Assembly: GCA_026874595.1 (NCBI GenBank)
Contig: CM049320.1
Span: 6,391,464 to 6,455,463, forward strand
Length of the DNA stretch: 64,000 nt
Direction: 5' to 3'
Source: Sipunculus nudus
Taxonomy: Eukaryota > Annelida > Sipuncula > Golfingiida > Sipunculidae
Position numbers and translations under genes: made by a program. A model generated the notes under the pieces. It was not told the DNA's origin and searched no databases. It saw only the letters and a program-made list of their open reading frames with translations. Below are positions 24,401 through 36,517 of this stretch, in pieces; within the stretch, counting starts at the first letter, position 1; the number at the start of each line of letters is the position of its first letter.

Positions 24401-27400
24401 GAATAATTTTTTTGTTATTTTGTTTTCTCATGTGGACATATTTTCTCTGTTATAGCATTTTTGGTGAACTAACAACTTCTCAATTCAACCCAACCTCCAC
24501 CACACCCCACTCCAAGCAAGCAAATTGTTCAACATTTAGCCACCAGGTGACTCTCCTGAGCAGTGTTGCCAAGACTCATTTGAACTGAACATATTCATTC
24601 TTCATTGAGAGAAGCAGTGTGTCCTATGTTCAATAATCAATTTGCAGTCTGTTGTAAGTGGACCTTTTAAACATGAAGAGTTATACATTATAGTAAAGTA
24701 ATCCAATATGATTACTTACACCAAGGAGGCTATACTTCCACCTCTGTTCACTTTTTTTTAACTTGTTTGTGAGAAGGACTGATTAATATAAACAAGACAC
24801 CTATGGTTCATGGGGCTCAGTCAAATTTTGTAAAATTTTACCGAATGCAAAATATGCTTAATTCTATTTTTATTGTTTTTTTATACAATATTGTATCCCC
24901 AGATAAAGTTATGATCAATATGGGTGAGAGGACAAAGTCTTTTTAAAATGGGGTCATGATCTTTACAAGGAGATTGACCTTGACCTGGAATAGGTTGATT
25001 TTGGGAGAGATTTTTAAAGAGTTTTGCAGATACTACTTTTCCAGCCGGCTGCCACTGCAACCACATAGGTTTCCAGAGAACTCCTCCGTAACCACTGGAC
25101 TGAATTTTACAAAACTCAGAATTTTGATCGAGTCACATGTAAACCGCTGTGCCCTCATTTGGGGTTGACCTCTGACCTTTCCTCTCCTCACAGGTGGTGC
25201 TACCTTTAATCAGGTCACAGCATCATAATGCTAAAAAGATGTTAACGCAATAACTCAAAAAGAATTTGAGGTACAGTCACCAAACATGCAGCCTTCATGT
25301 ATCTTATCGATGGATAGGTCGGGTTCGAACATGGATCACCTTGAACATTTTTCAAGGTCACAGAAGCAATAATGCTAAAATGAGGTTAACACAATAACTC
25401 AACAAGAATTTGAAGTAGGCCTACAGGCACCAAACTAACACCATTGATGCACCTTATCAAGTGCTAGGTCAAGTTTGAATACAGATGACCATTTTTCAAG
25501 GTAACAGCAGCGATAATGCTAAAATGAAGTTAACGCAATTACTTGAAACCTGCAACATTGGTGCACCTTATCAAGCGTTAGGAAAAGTTGAAACACAGAT
25601 GACCTTGAAGCATTTTTCAAGGTCACAGCAGTGAATATATGCTAAAATGATGTTAATGCAATAACTCGACAAGAATCTTAGCAATCTGATCCGCCTAATA
25701 TTTAGAATGTGTATCATCTTAGATAGTTTTCTTGTTCAATGACAGGTGGCACCACCTACAGTCATGTATACGTGGTGGACATCCAAGCTAATATGCAACA
25801 CATCTCACTCTATTTCCCCTTACCACTCAATCCATGCCTCACCTCACCTGTACAACTCTAGATTCACTTGTCGACTACCCGTATTCTAGTTTTTTATGAA
25901 TGTCAGCATACCTTTTAATTCTACTGCTATCAATCAGATAAGCTGTCAACACATGTGGATTTTTGCTCCATTATCAAGCTTCCACTGCTCAGCCAAGGAG
26001 AGTATTTTTTACAATCTGTTTGGTTTTTGTTTATACAAGGATTATGCAAAACCTGCTGACCTCATTATCTTGATTGTATTGGAAGGGGCAGGCAAAGAAA
26101 TTCTTTATTACACTTTGATGCGGATGCGAAAAAAGTGGTCAATCCAATAAGGTTGTTTTGCCTTTGTGGAGGTATGTGTTCTATTGAGTGCTCTCTAGTT
26201 GGTAATAATTCTTGATACATGATAAATAACTGCATATACTTTAAAAATTAATTAGCCAATTAGTTCATAGAATTTTATGGTTTCAAGACCATATTTTTTA
26301 AGCATGCTATATCCCATCATACCCTTCATTAAATGGCTGCTTTTATCATCTGAATACACTAGTTTTTTTTCTTTTTGTTTCTTTTAAAATATCTTAAACC
26401 TATCTTTTCATTTATCACACATCACAAATGCACAGCTGTCTATTATTAAAATGTCTTTTGATATCAAGCAAGAGCTGCAATGCTTAATTCCATCATACCT
26501 TGAAATTAACCGAGTCCATCATTTATATTAATATATGATTTTTATTATTTTTTAAATTAAATATGGCCTTTTTTTCAATATATATTATTATCTTCCTTTG
26601 CTCTTTGATCTATTTTTGTTACTTTGCTAATGGATGGACAGGTGTTCACACATATCTGGTAACCTTTCTAAGGCAACATGACTACCCACAACAATACTCA
26701 TAACTAATAATATATCATTTATAAAAAATCCAGCAGTTTCATAACTATATCTTTATTTTAATCATTACAATTAAATTCTATATATATACTCAGTTTTCAA
26801 AACAGATTCCAGTTAAACAAATGCACAGCTGTTTACTGAAGTCTCAAAACCCTCCAGGGTGACAATACATTTACCTTATATTTGCTATACATTATGACAG
26901 AATGACACATATGTCCTAAAAATGACATCAGTATACATCAAATTCACTTGAATAACAGCACAGAAAAGGGAACAGTCAGAGGTGACAAAATATTATTTTC
27001 ATATGTACAATAAGTAATTCTACCCCATTTACGCTCTGTTAACCTACAGACACAGCAATTATTGTTAAGTGATTGATAGGTCATATATAAAAGTGACTTC
27101 AGGTTACCCTTAAACTCTGCACTTTGCAAGGGTGGTTTGCAAGGGGGGGAGGAGGGGGAGAGGGGGTTGGAAGTTGTCAAAAATTACTGCAGGCCAGCTA
27201 ATGGCAAATGACTGAAAAAAAATTAAGTGCTTTAGAATGAAAATAGCCTGCTTTAAATAAAAAAGAGTGAAAAGGCAAAACATAAAATTGACAAACTCTC
27301 TGTTCATCTATGCATGTAGCTCACATAATATACATATATATTGTAGCTGTCTATTGGTTTGTGAGATTTTAAATTATTTGTGAAAGGGAAATTATTGCAA

Positions 27401-30400
27401 ATATAAAATTGTGAATAAGACAATCATTCATCTAAGGCAAGTCAAAAGGTCAAAGACTGATGTTACAAGTAATAATAGATCTTGTTTTTTACCTGTAAAT
27501 CAAAGATTGCTTTTATAAACTATATCCTATCTTTCAAAATATCTGCTAGTAATTAACATTAATTTTAACTGGTTCCTTGTTCCATTTTGCCCAGGGTGAA
27601 GTTGATACATTTTTGTGCATATGTTATTTGATATAATTAATTCAGATGATAATGGATAGACTAAGTGTAGGTTATTTTAGGTTATTTTAAGACCACAAAA
27701 TAGGAACAATGTCAGATACTTTATTTCAATGTTTGTTCTGCATTTCATACGGACATGTACAATCACTTTGAACACACACATGAACATTATAATTGGATTT
27801 TAACATATATTTTCTGGAAGGTATTGATGTAATTGATTAATGCTGATCATCATCAAGTTAACATCCTGGCTGCACATGGATTCAAACACTGCCAGTCTAT
27901 GTGGTAGCATGCAATATCCACTCGAACACCCAAAAGGCCAAAGTGATTTATATCATTACCTTTTGGCTGTTAATTAAAGTGATACAGAAAAGTTATCAGG
28001 TATCCCAGTATATGATTTCATTTATAAAGGACAATAAATTACTGTTTGCAAACCTGCATCAGTATACTCTCTGTCTAACCTCTCCATGTGTTGAATCACT
28101 GCATACAACAAACTGAAACACTGTTCTATAACCTGAACACAAGTTTCATAGACTTGCAGGTAGGGTACTATTGCCTAGTGCCTACTTTACTATGCACTAG
28201 TGACACTGTATGAAAGTTTTACACCTATAGATTTCACTGAGTGATCTAACACTTCATCCTGGGGGTTCCTGAACAGCAGGGGTTACCTGACAGAGTCACC
28301 TGAACAGCAGGGGGTACCTGACAGAGTAACCTGATAAAGAGATGATAATTTCCTCATCACCATGTTATTTACCCTTCGGGTCAAAGTTCAACCAGGTCAA
28401 AGAAAACCCCTAATTCCACTGAGGCAAGTAAGGAGGTTGTCCTTAAAAGAACAACAACACATGTTTAAAGGTTAATCAGTTATCACTTAATTCATTTAAT
28501 ATTTGTTTTACTGTACATATTTTTTTCTATACTGAAAACAGAAGATGTAATTATAGTGATGCTTGATAACATATGTTGAGTGGGGTAATTTTAGTGGCTT
28601 TTTAACTGTTAATTTAGTACTAATTACACACTATACTCATACAAATGAAAAACCCATTATGACATAATTAACCAGTAACAGTAAGCGTGGACATAGTACC
28701 TCAATTTTTTTAAAAATTACGTTCAATGTGAGAGTATACATGCACACACAACCACACAGAGTAAAACACTAATTTATTTTTTTTTTTCTCAAAATTTTCT
28801 GTTCTAACTGCTAATATACATTTTTGATTGATGAAAATCCTGCATGACTATTGCAAAAATTCAGTTTTGTGTTTTTAAAACATAATAATAACCCTCTTTG
28901 TGATTCAGAATGAATCCTGTGTCAGAGGATATAATTTGATGGATTCCCATAATAAAAAAAAATAACTATAGTTAAAAATAACGATTTAATTGATGCCTTT
29001 AGCAAGGACACATTTCCCAACAGAGCATGCACATGGGACTGTAACTGTGGGAATGATAGCACTTACCAATGGCTTATTTTATGCTGTTACAGAAATTTAT
29101 ATGCTTTATAGGCCATACGCTGTTCACCTGAAAGGCCCTACCTGTGGCGATGTATGAAAGAAAAAGCATACGCATTACATATAAAACAATAATTTCCATG
29201 TACCACACATGACATTCAGTGCAAGTGAAATGTAGGTCTATTGTCAGGCAATGTAGACAATATACAGTATATTTGTCTGATGAGCTGAATTTGTTACAGC
29301 ATGACTATAATTTCAGTGATAAATACAACAAAAACTGCATTGAAGCAAAATTAGTGTAAAAGGTGGTACAATTTTTTGCCACACAGAAAGCTACAACATA
29401 TCACTGAGCATATTATGTTTAAAGGCAATCCATGTAGCCATTCAGCGCTCTACATTAGGAGCTGTTTGATGCCTGGGAAAGATGTTTTAATTTGACTCTG
29501 ACCTCTGCAAATGGGCAGCCTCCAGCTCAAGCTGAGTGACTAAGAGACACATATATTAACCAGTGGTATATTTCTTTTTACAAACTTCCAGATCATGCTA
29601 TATCCATAATGCTCATGAAGACTGACTGACCACACATTCAATCACTCACTGTGCAGACCACTCCAACGCAGCAGTTGTAATTTTGAGGGGTGTGATGTGC
29701 CCTCATATTCCATTTGTAATAGAACTTTTAAGTGCACCCCTGAAGCTGCAAGAACTATGCTTTCCCTGTTTATCCTACACATTCTGAAATATTTTACAAA
29801 TACAAATAACTGTTAAAGTTTCAGAATGTCTTTTCTGGACAGGTCAGCTTTTCATCAGGATAGGTAAGAATTACCTCAAACCTGCCAGACAGGACAACCA
29901 AGTCCTGCCATTGTTGAGAAATCTGATTTGAGCTTGTTTTATTTTTTGACAACTATGAGGGCTTTTTGTGAAGTTGAATTGTGTACCATGAGTCTGTTGA
30001 CTGTATCCTTTGTGGGAATGTACCTATGAACATTATAAAAACTATAATAAGAAATTATGACGACATGTAACTTCAGTCAAACAAGTGCTGACTATCATTT
30101 ACATTGTAATGCTATAACCTGACTGAGGGAAGTGTTCAGTGTGGTTAGTCTTCCATGCAATTGTAGTACCATCTACAATGCCCTATTATTCATGTGAATC
30201 ACAATAACTTATTGTTCTCGTCAAGTGTAAGGTCCTGAGGTGTTGTCCCATCATTCCTGGTCCTAACAGGACAATGCACAATATAGACAGACTTTAAAAC
30301 AGACTTTATGGTTAAACACCACTGAACAAAATATTACCAAATCTACTGGCATAGAAAGCCTCCCCTCCCACACACACACACATACTGATGAGTAGCACCT

Positions 30401-31918
30401 GGTATTTTGACTCTGAAACCTGATACTTGTAAAACAGGAATATAAAACATGCTTATATTAGAGAACTCCCAAAACCCAACCAGTCTTCTTCTGCAAAGGC
30501 CTTATGAGGTATGCAATACACATTTTATTCTATATTACCATACATGAACACACAATTTTATAAATATTAAAATACTTAAAATGGATTTAAGGTTGAAAGT
30601 ACTATGAAAATACATATATGCACACAAACTTACCTTGCTCGCTTGTTTTCCGATGCAGCCTTTCCACTGACAAGTCTTCCCATTTCCATCTGAAAATAAA
30701 TAAAACATACTTAAACCCTTCCTGTTGGGTGAAAGAACTGTTTATTGTGAATAGAATTTTCCAGGACAGATATCTGAATAAAATTCAAAATATTTTAATG
30801 TCAAGGTATTGCCCTATAAAAGCTATTCCTTAGAAGTGAACCATTCCATTTTGGTTTAGAAAAGTTGTAGTATCTCTAGTGATGCAGAATGCTGGATATT
30901 AAGAATTAAGTTCCTACATAGTTAATGGTAATGCATGGCAGTGCACTGTCCTCTATGGCTAGTATAATTATGCTTGCAAATACTCTTTGTTGAACGCTTT
31001 TTTTCTTTTATTAAACTGGTCTTGGATCAAACATACTGATATTCATTCAACGTTACCATTTGAATATTAATGTACTGGTAAGTTTTTATATAGATAAAGT
31101 GAAACCACCAAATTAAATGATACTGGTGATAACTATAGGGTTCAGCTATCTAGTAATTTAGCCCTTAATTAGCAGAGCCTGGGTAACAGCACAGCAAACT
31201 GAGTGTGCATGAGACCATAATTTGAAGGTGCCATTAACAGAATGGTGTCAATAATAAGAGGTATCCCAGTATCTTACTATATTTGCGGATTTGGGTGTGG
31301 TCAAAAAAAGGATTATTCTGCTCTATACTTTGCTGATACGTTTTTCCTTGCTACCAAACTTTACTCTGCAGATAGTCTCGCCTAGACTGACAAGGTAATA
31401 TATTACATTTCCAATATTCTTGAAACCCGGCCCTCATGGGGGCTGCCATTTTTTGTACACACTAAAACCCTGATGTCACAGGTTGAATGTCAAAATTATG
31501 GGTATATCACAATAAAGTATATATCAAATGGAAAATACTGGTGTATGAGGTCTTTTTAAGATCAAGAAATGCATCTGACCTGTGGATGATGTACATTGTT
31601 GAATGTGGATTATTTATGTTAAAAATAAGAGTTAAACATAAAATTTATATTATTAAATCCACCTTCTAGTTGTTACCCTGTTAGACATGCACTGTGTGGG
31701 TAATAATCAAGTGTCAATGGCCAAAGTAGGTGCAACATTCCTGATAAACAATACAATAAAATGAAGAGACAAGCAAAAAGATCAGAATGAAGTCTGGTCT
31801 TACCGTTCCTATGTTTAACATATGCCATATCCATAAGCCAAGATCGCTGCTGTCCCATGAAGGCAGTGCCAAGAGGACTTTTAGAACTGACTGGTGGTGG
31901 ACTGGTGGGCATCCTCAT
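18123..31918 (-). CDS. Five-exon split gene, 156-residue protein of unknown family
   Basis: Whole coding span, joined as 31918-31804, 30689-30634, 21719-21639, 19443-19386 and 18283-18123. Exon lengths 115, 56, 81, 58 and 161 total 471 nt, i.e. 157 codons with a TGA stop, and no internal stop. Junction phases (1, 0, 0, 1) agree at all four introns, each with GT donor and AG acceptor; introns are about 1.1, 8.9, 2.2 and 1.1 kb. The product starts with a Pro/Ser-rich stretch (about residues 3-15), then a Cys-x4-Cys pair at 45/50 (TCQWKGC), an acidic/aromatic segment 58-84, a beta-like stretch 86-97 (AQVSVFQGRVIH), and a likely helical C-terminus 120-156 with HLHEH at 123-127 and Cys 112, 129, 136, 148. 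I see no signal peptide or membrane segment. I do not recognise the family; Cys and His could bind metal, which is inference. Upstream in-frame ATGs exist, so the N-terminus may be ten residues longer. Each exon alone is modest evidence; phase agreement across five makes the model strong. Confidence 0.72.
18284..19385 (-). other. Intron 4 of the split gene
   Basis: Contains recurrent phrases such as ACTGTCAA followed by TTCTCAATGAAA (18920s and 19090s) and several CTGCTG-rich blocks, suggesting decayed local duplications. An 80-codon open stretch at 19139-19381 (minus) is intronic in the model. Confidence 0.4.
19386..19443 (-). CDS. Coding exon 4 of the 156-residue split gene
   Basis: A 58-nt exon entering in phase 0 and leaving in phase 1, acceptor GCATCACCTCAG and donor GGATG/GTATGT. 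It encodes GAQVSVFQGRVIHAEEGLD plus the first base of codon 104. It was found by looking for a phase 0-to-1 exon between exons 3 and 5, so it is the least independent of the five. The intron just after its donor (19139-19381) stays GC-rich and open for 80 codons in another frame, but reading on from the exon meets TGA after two codons. Confidence 0.6.
20255..20400. repeat. Dispersed repeat, paralog of 37085-37230
   Basis: Both copies share ATATGACTTC, GGATGTGCATACA, and ATGCAAAAATGCAA followed by AATCATCG about 50 bases on. Ends not defined. Confidence 0.6.
21448..21496. repeat. (CT)n microsatellite
   Basis: About 24 CT dinucleotides with one T insertion near the right end. Confidence 0.95.
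21639..21719 (-). CDS. Coding exon 3 of the 156-residue split gene
   Basis: An 81-nt, phase 0-0 exon of 27 codons, from DHYGQMYTEMEH to KLPGFSN, with acceptor TTTACAAACAG and donor GTATGT. Being a symmetric phase-0 exon it could be skipped without frame loss. Its base composition is clearly richer in GC than the AT-rich, microsatellite-laden introns around it. Confidence 0.7.
22590..23647 (+). repeat. CTCAGCTGA-subTIR dispersed element, about 1.06 kb
   Basis: Begins GGGAACCATGGGTC then GCTCAGCTGAA and ends CAGTCAGCTGAGCTAAAAAG; CTCAGCTGA is an inverted subterminal repeat. The core repeats TGTGACCTTGACCTTTGACC-like units with TTATCATC three times at about 120-130 bp spacing. A GGTGGCGCCACG motif occurs at 23291. 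It resembles the copy at 38270-41416. Confidence 0.6.
25019..25889 (-). mobile_element. GGTGGCGCCACC-core element, copy 2 (reverse, partly diverged)
   Basis: Right edge is the reverse complement of CTAGAATACGGGTAGTCGAC. The left part carries the reverse of the same 3' region (GGAGTTCTC, TCACATGTGA, and half the terminal hairpin GTATCTGCAAAAC), after which homology is lost, so the 3' hairpin is incomplete. The core differs: three or four units of about 120 bp with CAAGGTCACAGCA and ATAATGCTAAAA. Confidence 0.55.
28269..28330. repeat. 31-bp minisatellite, two copies
   Basis: Two adjacent 31-bp units beginning CTGAACAGCAGGGG and ending CTGACAGAGTNAC, differing at two positions. Confidence 0.85.
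30634..30689 (-). CDS. Coding exon 2 of the 156-residue split gene
   Basis: A 56-nt exon between a strong acceptor (TTTATTTTCAG) and a near-consensus donor (CAAG/GTAAGT). It is open in all three frames, but only the frame set by exon 1 (codon 39 = G+AT, Asp) gives the Cys-x4-Cys segment TCQWKGC and ends on a codon boundary that suits exon 3. Confidence 0.7.
30690..31803 (-). other. Intron 1 of the split gene
   Basis: AT-rich, no repeat with defined ends; nothing else seen. Confidence 0.5.
31804..31918 (-). CDS. Coding exon 1 of the 156-residue split gene
   Basis: Encodes residues 1-38 and the first base of codon 39. It begins MRMPTSPPPVSSK and ends near YVKHRN, followed by a GTAAGA donor. 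The start is placed at the ATG at 31918; a second ATG follows two codons later, and another in-frame ATG lies ten codons upstream within the same open frame. An in-frame TAA at 31982-31984 limits any further extension, and I see no convincing acceptor between, so this is probably the first coding exon. Exon extent 5' of the ATG (UTR) is not determined. Confidence 0.65.
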
Positions 31919-34900
31919 TATCACATGATAGGTCACATGACTCATATTTATAAAATTTTTAAAAATACAGTTTGGACTCAATTAACATTCCATATATTAT
32001 AAAAAATTTTGAATTTCAAAATTGTCCACAGATACTCTGTTACTATCCTTGCTTATTCTAAACATGAGTGTACATCCATAATTTTTCCCTTTTTTTCTCC
32101 AAGACATGTACATTTCTTGGAGATGACTAATTCTGACTAATTAACTCCCATGGTTTTAATGACATTTCTTTATATTGATGAAGTGCACCATGCTTAGAAA
32201 TACAGTACTGTACACATGAAAGACATTTTAGTAGAACCAATGCTTGGTGCAAATTCATCATACAATATCTGGCCTGGTAATCAGTGCTACAACAATGCAA
32301 TCTGATTTTACATTTTGATTATTTTCTATTGTTTTACATACAAGGAAGCACCATTTATAAAAGAGAGATTATACACCATTCACTGTTCTGCTACTGCCTT
32401 TGATTCTGCTTTGCTCCATACTTAGATAAATCTGTATATTACTACTTCCTGTTGAAATGGTATCACATATTGAGATGATATTGAAATAATCAATGGACAC
32501 AATATCTTCATCTGTGCAGCTGTTCCACAATAATCCCTGATTATGACTGAAGTGCAAATATAAGCAACCTTTAACAACATGCTCAAAATGGTACTATCCC
32601 ACTGGACAGAGCAAACCTTTCCAGTTTTTTTTTTCTTTTAACAATTAACTTTTGACACACAGCATATGAACCCCCTCACTCTTAGGAAAACATTTTGGTT
32701 TCATCACATGAATGTAAATACTACTGTTATCCAGAATCCCATGGTGAGTTGTCACAATAATTTTAAATCCATATTTCACATACACAATATTCTGCTTGAT
32801 CAAGTAACCTCATGCAGTATGGCTGCACTTGTGTTGGGAAAACTGATCATATCATTAATATATTGATCTATTCCCCTGAGTGTACATCACTCATGGAAAA
32901 CAGATTAATTAATTTTCATCCATGCAGTGGCTATATCCAATTCACTACTGCCATTGTGTAAGTATACAGGCTTCTATGGCAAAGTTATCACGAGATGCTT
33001 TGCACTTTAATTCTTCAACTGACTCTCTTTAAGTAAGAAGCTTCTGGTTTCTTTCAGTGACTATAATTCCACTCTGACAGACTTATCTTCTGTACTTGTC
33101 TGTTCAGTCATTTGTGTTCAAGTATGAACCAGCTTGGTGGAGTTCACAGAGATGTATCTCCTTCACTCAACCACTTGTGACTTACATATGGTATGCTAAA
33201 GAGACTACACACGCACCTGAGCGATCATGTTGTAATATATCCATTGTACACTGTTTGTAGACACCAGGCTGCTCTCCAGGGGTAAACAAGGTTCATGAAA
33301 TGCATACAGTATGTCCCCAGGCCATGTATTTTATATACACTGACTCCCTTATATCAATTTATTCATTCCAAGGCATCTCAGCATAAAAGAATATTCTGCC
33401 AGTGGCAGCATGGCTCATACAAGCATAAAGAACCCTGTCCTATACTGATAGGATGGAATGTGAATTTTGACATTGGCAGTATGGTTCTGAGCTTATGACA
33501 CCAAATACTCCTTTTCCAATTAATTCAATTGTAAGAAGAAAATTAAAAAAAAACAGTTATATTTTAAAAATCTTATTACTTTAATAAAATACCATTTTGG
33601 TATCATAACAATGTTGAACAGCAGTTCAATTAAATATGATAGAATGTTTCATCAAATAAATGGTAAAAATTATATTTTCCATATAAATAAATTAGATATA
33701 CTTAATAGTGTGAGCTAGGCTACCTTTGCCCGTTTTATGATTATCACAAACATGGCTAAAAGAGTGAAGATGAAAATTTCACAAGATGTTTTTGGATTAT
33801 TGATATAAAGGTTGTCCAAGGAACTGTTGAGTCAGATGTCAATACTAGCCTTACAGGTGGAGGATATTCCTACTCTCACATTATTTATGTCATTATATTT
33901 ATCCAAGTAAACATCTCAATGAGCTGGGTCGCTCATCCAGTGTGCTGATACAAAGCATGGGTTGCTCATTTTAACAGCGGCCAAAGTTCCAATCCCTGTA
34001 CAGAACTTTTCATTCCTCATCATGAACACAGGTGTAGATGTCTGACCTTGTTGAAGGTGTGCTAGTTGCAGTCTATTTTCTTCGGATATTTATGTACTTT
34101 CCATTTCAATACACTCTCCAATTTAAGTACCTGCTGTTTGTTATGCATCTGTTATCTGGTGAAAAGAGATGAAAGTGAAAGTAGTACAATCACAAGGAAC
34201 ATTGTCAAGGCCTCCTGTTATTTTCCATTTTCCCCAAATGATATAAACAGAGATCTATGCAAATCTCGATCTGACTTAAATGACTCCTGTGAACAGATAA
34301 GTTTCTGTGTTAAAGATGACAAGCTGGTACCTGAGCTGCTGGTCACAGTATGTGTAGTCTGAATTCTTTTACAACCCCACTCTGTCTAAAATTAGTGGTT
34401 TTACCGGTAATATCATTTGGTCCTTGGCATTTTAACAGTAGCTGCACCCACTCTGCTACTATAATAATAAATGTCTGTGGCCTCCCTCTGGAACAAGTCA
34501 AGGTATGAAGACAACTGGCTCCGACAATCACAGAAACTTGGAAGATAAATGAATGCTATTAGGCCAAGCAAATGAAATATTCTGGTTCATAAATTTTCCC
34601 TTGCATTTTTTATTATATATACTATACCAGAAAAATTATAATTTTATAGGTACACCAAATCAGTATCACCACATTTTGTTAAGATTGTTTATCATCATAT
34701 GGCTATTTATTTATTCAATTTAATTTTGTGAATCAATTGCCTGTTAACAGTCTGATAGAGTAAATTACCAAAAATACTGATTTTTAGACAGTACAGGCAC
34801 CTATCCATTCACAATAAGGGTTACATGTTTTACTTATTATTAGTATATAATACTTTCTATAGCCTTTTGAATGGTCTTGCAGGTATAAAAACAGCCTTGC

Positions 34901-35386
34901 TAAGACACGGCTCACATATTTATCTATGAATCTGGCATTTGTTTATAATAACTCCACTGAAGAGGTTATGTCTTTAACCATGTCTGCTTGTTTGTTTACT
35001 GGTTTGTCTTTCAAAGTCAGATGGATTATGCAGAAACTATTTAAGGGTGCCCATTCCCCTACCTGAGTTTTGATAAAGAAGTTAGGTGATTTCTGGCTTC
35101 CTCTGTGTATTTATATTAATGATCTAAGGATAATTCCAGTTATGAAAAGTTATTAAAAGCCTCTGTGAAGGATGTATAGGAATTTGTTATCAACAATGTG
35201 TTTGTATACAGAGCTTTGTTGACAAACAGGACAAACATGTAACCTAAGCTGGTAGGTTGCATATATGGGGAGGTAGAAAGGTCACTTGTTGCAAAATGCT
35301 ATTTGCTACGCTCTGACTTATCAGACTTGCCGGCAGATTCCCTTGTTGAATGTGTTTTGAATTTTTGGCAGGCCCTCATATATTAA
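31919..35386. other. Upstream region of the split gene, no supported gene
   Basis: Would hold the promoter if exon 1 at 31804 is the first exon, but no clear TATA or CpG cluster is seen. A tRNA-like segment with a B-box-like GTTCCAATCCC lies at about 33990 and could be a decayed tRNA-derived SINE; too weak to call. Confidence 0.3.
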
Positions 35387-36517
35387 CTAGAATACGGGTA
35401 GTCGACAAGCGACTATGTGTATCTGCCTAAATCGGAGTGGAAAGGGTGAAGTGAGGCATGGACTGAGTGGCAAGGGGAAATAAAGTGAGGTGTGTTGCAT
35501 ATTAGCATGAGGTCTGCAGCCAAATTATGTATGTAGGTTGCGCCACCTACCACAAATCCAGAAAGCTGTCCAAGTTGTATACATATGCAAAATTTTAGGC
35601 AAAAGGTCATACCACTACATGTATATGAGTGATTTTATCTCACAGCAGACAAACAGAAGGACTTGTGCAAAAATGGTGGTATGATTACGAGCTATGTGAG
35701 ATCTATACACATGCAAAATTTTGGCCCAATCGGTCAGACGGTTCCTGAGATATGAGCTTGGATGTCTGCAGCGTAAACTAGAATGTAAGTGGCACCACCT
35801 ATCATAAAATCAAGAAAGCTGTCCAGGATGTATAAACCTGCAAAATTTTAAGCAGTTATGTCAAACCACTACAGAGATATGAGTGATTTTTGCCCATGGC
35901 AGACAAACAGACAGACGCTGTGCAAAAATGGTTGCAGGTGGCCCCTCCAGTTTTGTGTTTTACAAAGAGCTATGTTAGATCTACACACATGCAAAATTTT
36001 TGCCCAATCAGTCAAACTGTTCCCGAGATATGAGCTTTGATGTCTGCAGCTTGAATGTAGGTGGCACCACCTGTCATAAAATCAAGAAAACTATCCAGGA
36101 TGTATATGCATGCCGAATTTCTGGTGAATTAGTCAAACCATTGCAGAGATACGAGTGATTTTAACCCAAGGCAGATGAACAGATGGACACTGTGCAAACA
36201 TGGTTGCAGGTGGCGCCACCATTTTTTGTGTATGTTATAAAGCTATCCAAGGGCTACATTTGTACAAAATTGTTTTCCTGATCGGTCAAACGGTTCCCAA
36301 GATATGTGGGTTTATGTATGGAAACAGATGGATAAATGGACACTTGGCAGAGGACAGGTCAGAGGTCAAAACAAAATCGGGGTGCAGCAATTCACATGTG
36401 ACCAGAACATAATCCCGGGTTTCATAAAATTCCGCCCAGCAGTTAAGGAGGAGTTCTCCGGACACCTACGCAGCAGCTGAAAACATAGTATCCTCAAAAC
36501 TCTGTTTTGGCGGATAC
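35387..36517 (+). mobile_element. GGTGGCGCCACC-core element, copy 3
   Basis: Starts CTAGAATACGGGTAGTCGAC, ends at the hairpin GTATCCTCAAAAC...GTTTTGGCGGATAC (36488-36517). Core halves of about 140 bp alternate CTGTGCAAAAATGG and TGTCTGCAGC phrases around GGTGGCGCCACC or degenerate forms. About 1.13 kb; no coding content. Confidence 0.7.

Larger units (their letters stand above)
21720..30633 (-). other. Intron 2 of the split gene (8.9 kb)
   Basis: Largely non-coding and AT-rich, with two dispersed elements (22590-23645 and 25019-25889) and a two-copy 31-bp minisatellite at 28269. A 48-nt minus stretch near 29870-29917 (ISQQWQDLVVLSGRFE then GTAATT) is phase 0-0 and could be a cassette exon, but its acceptor is poor. 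Confidence 0.45.

Noticed and set aside
34066-34362. Plus-strand 98-codon open frame ending VPELLVTVCVV
   Set aside because: Starts with TTG, with no clear donor or partner exon; too weak to call.
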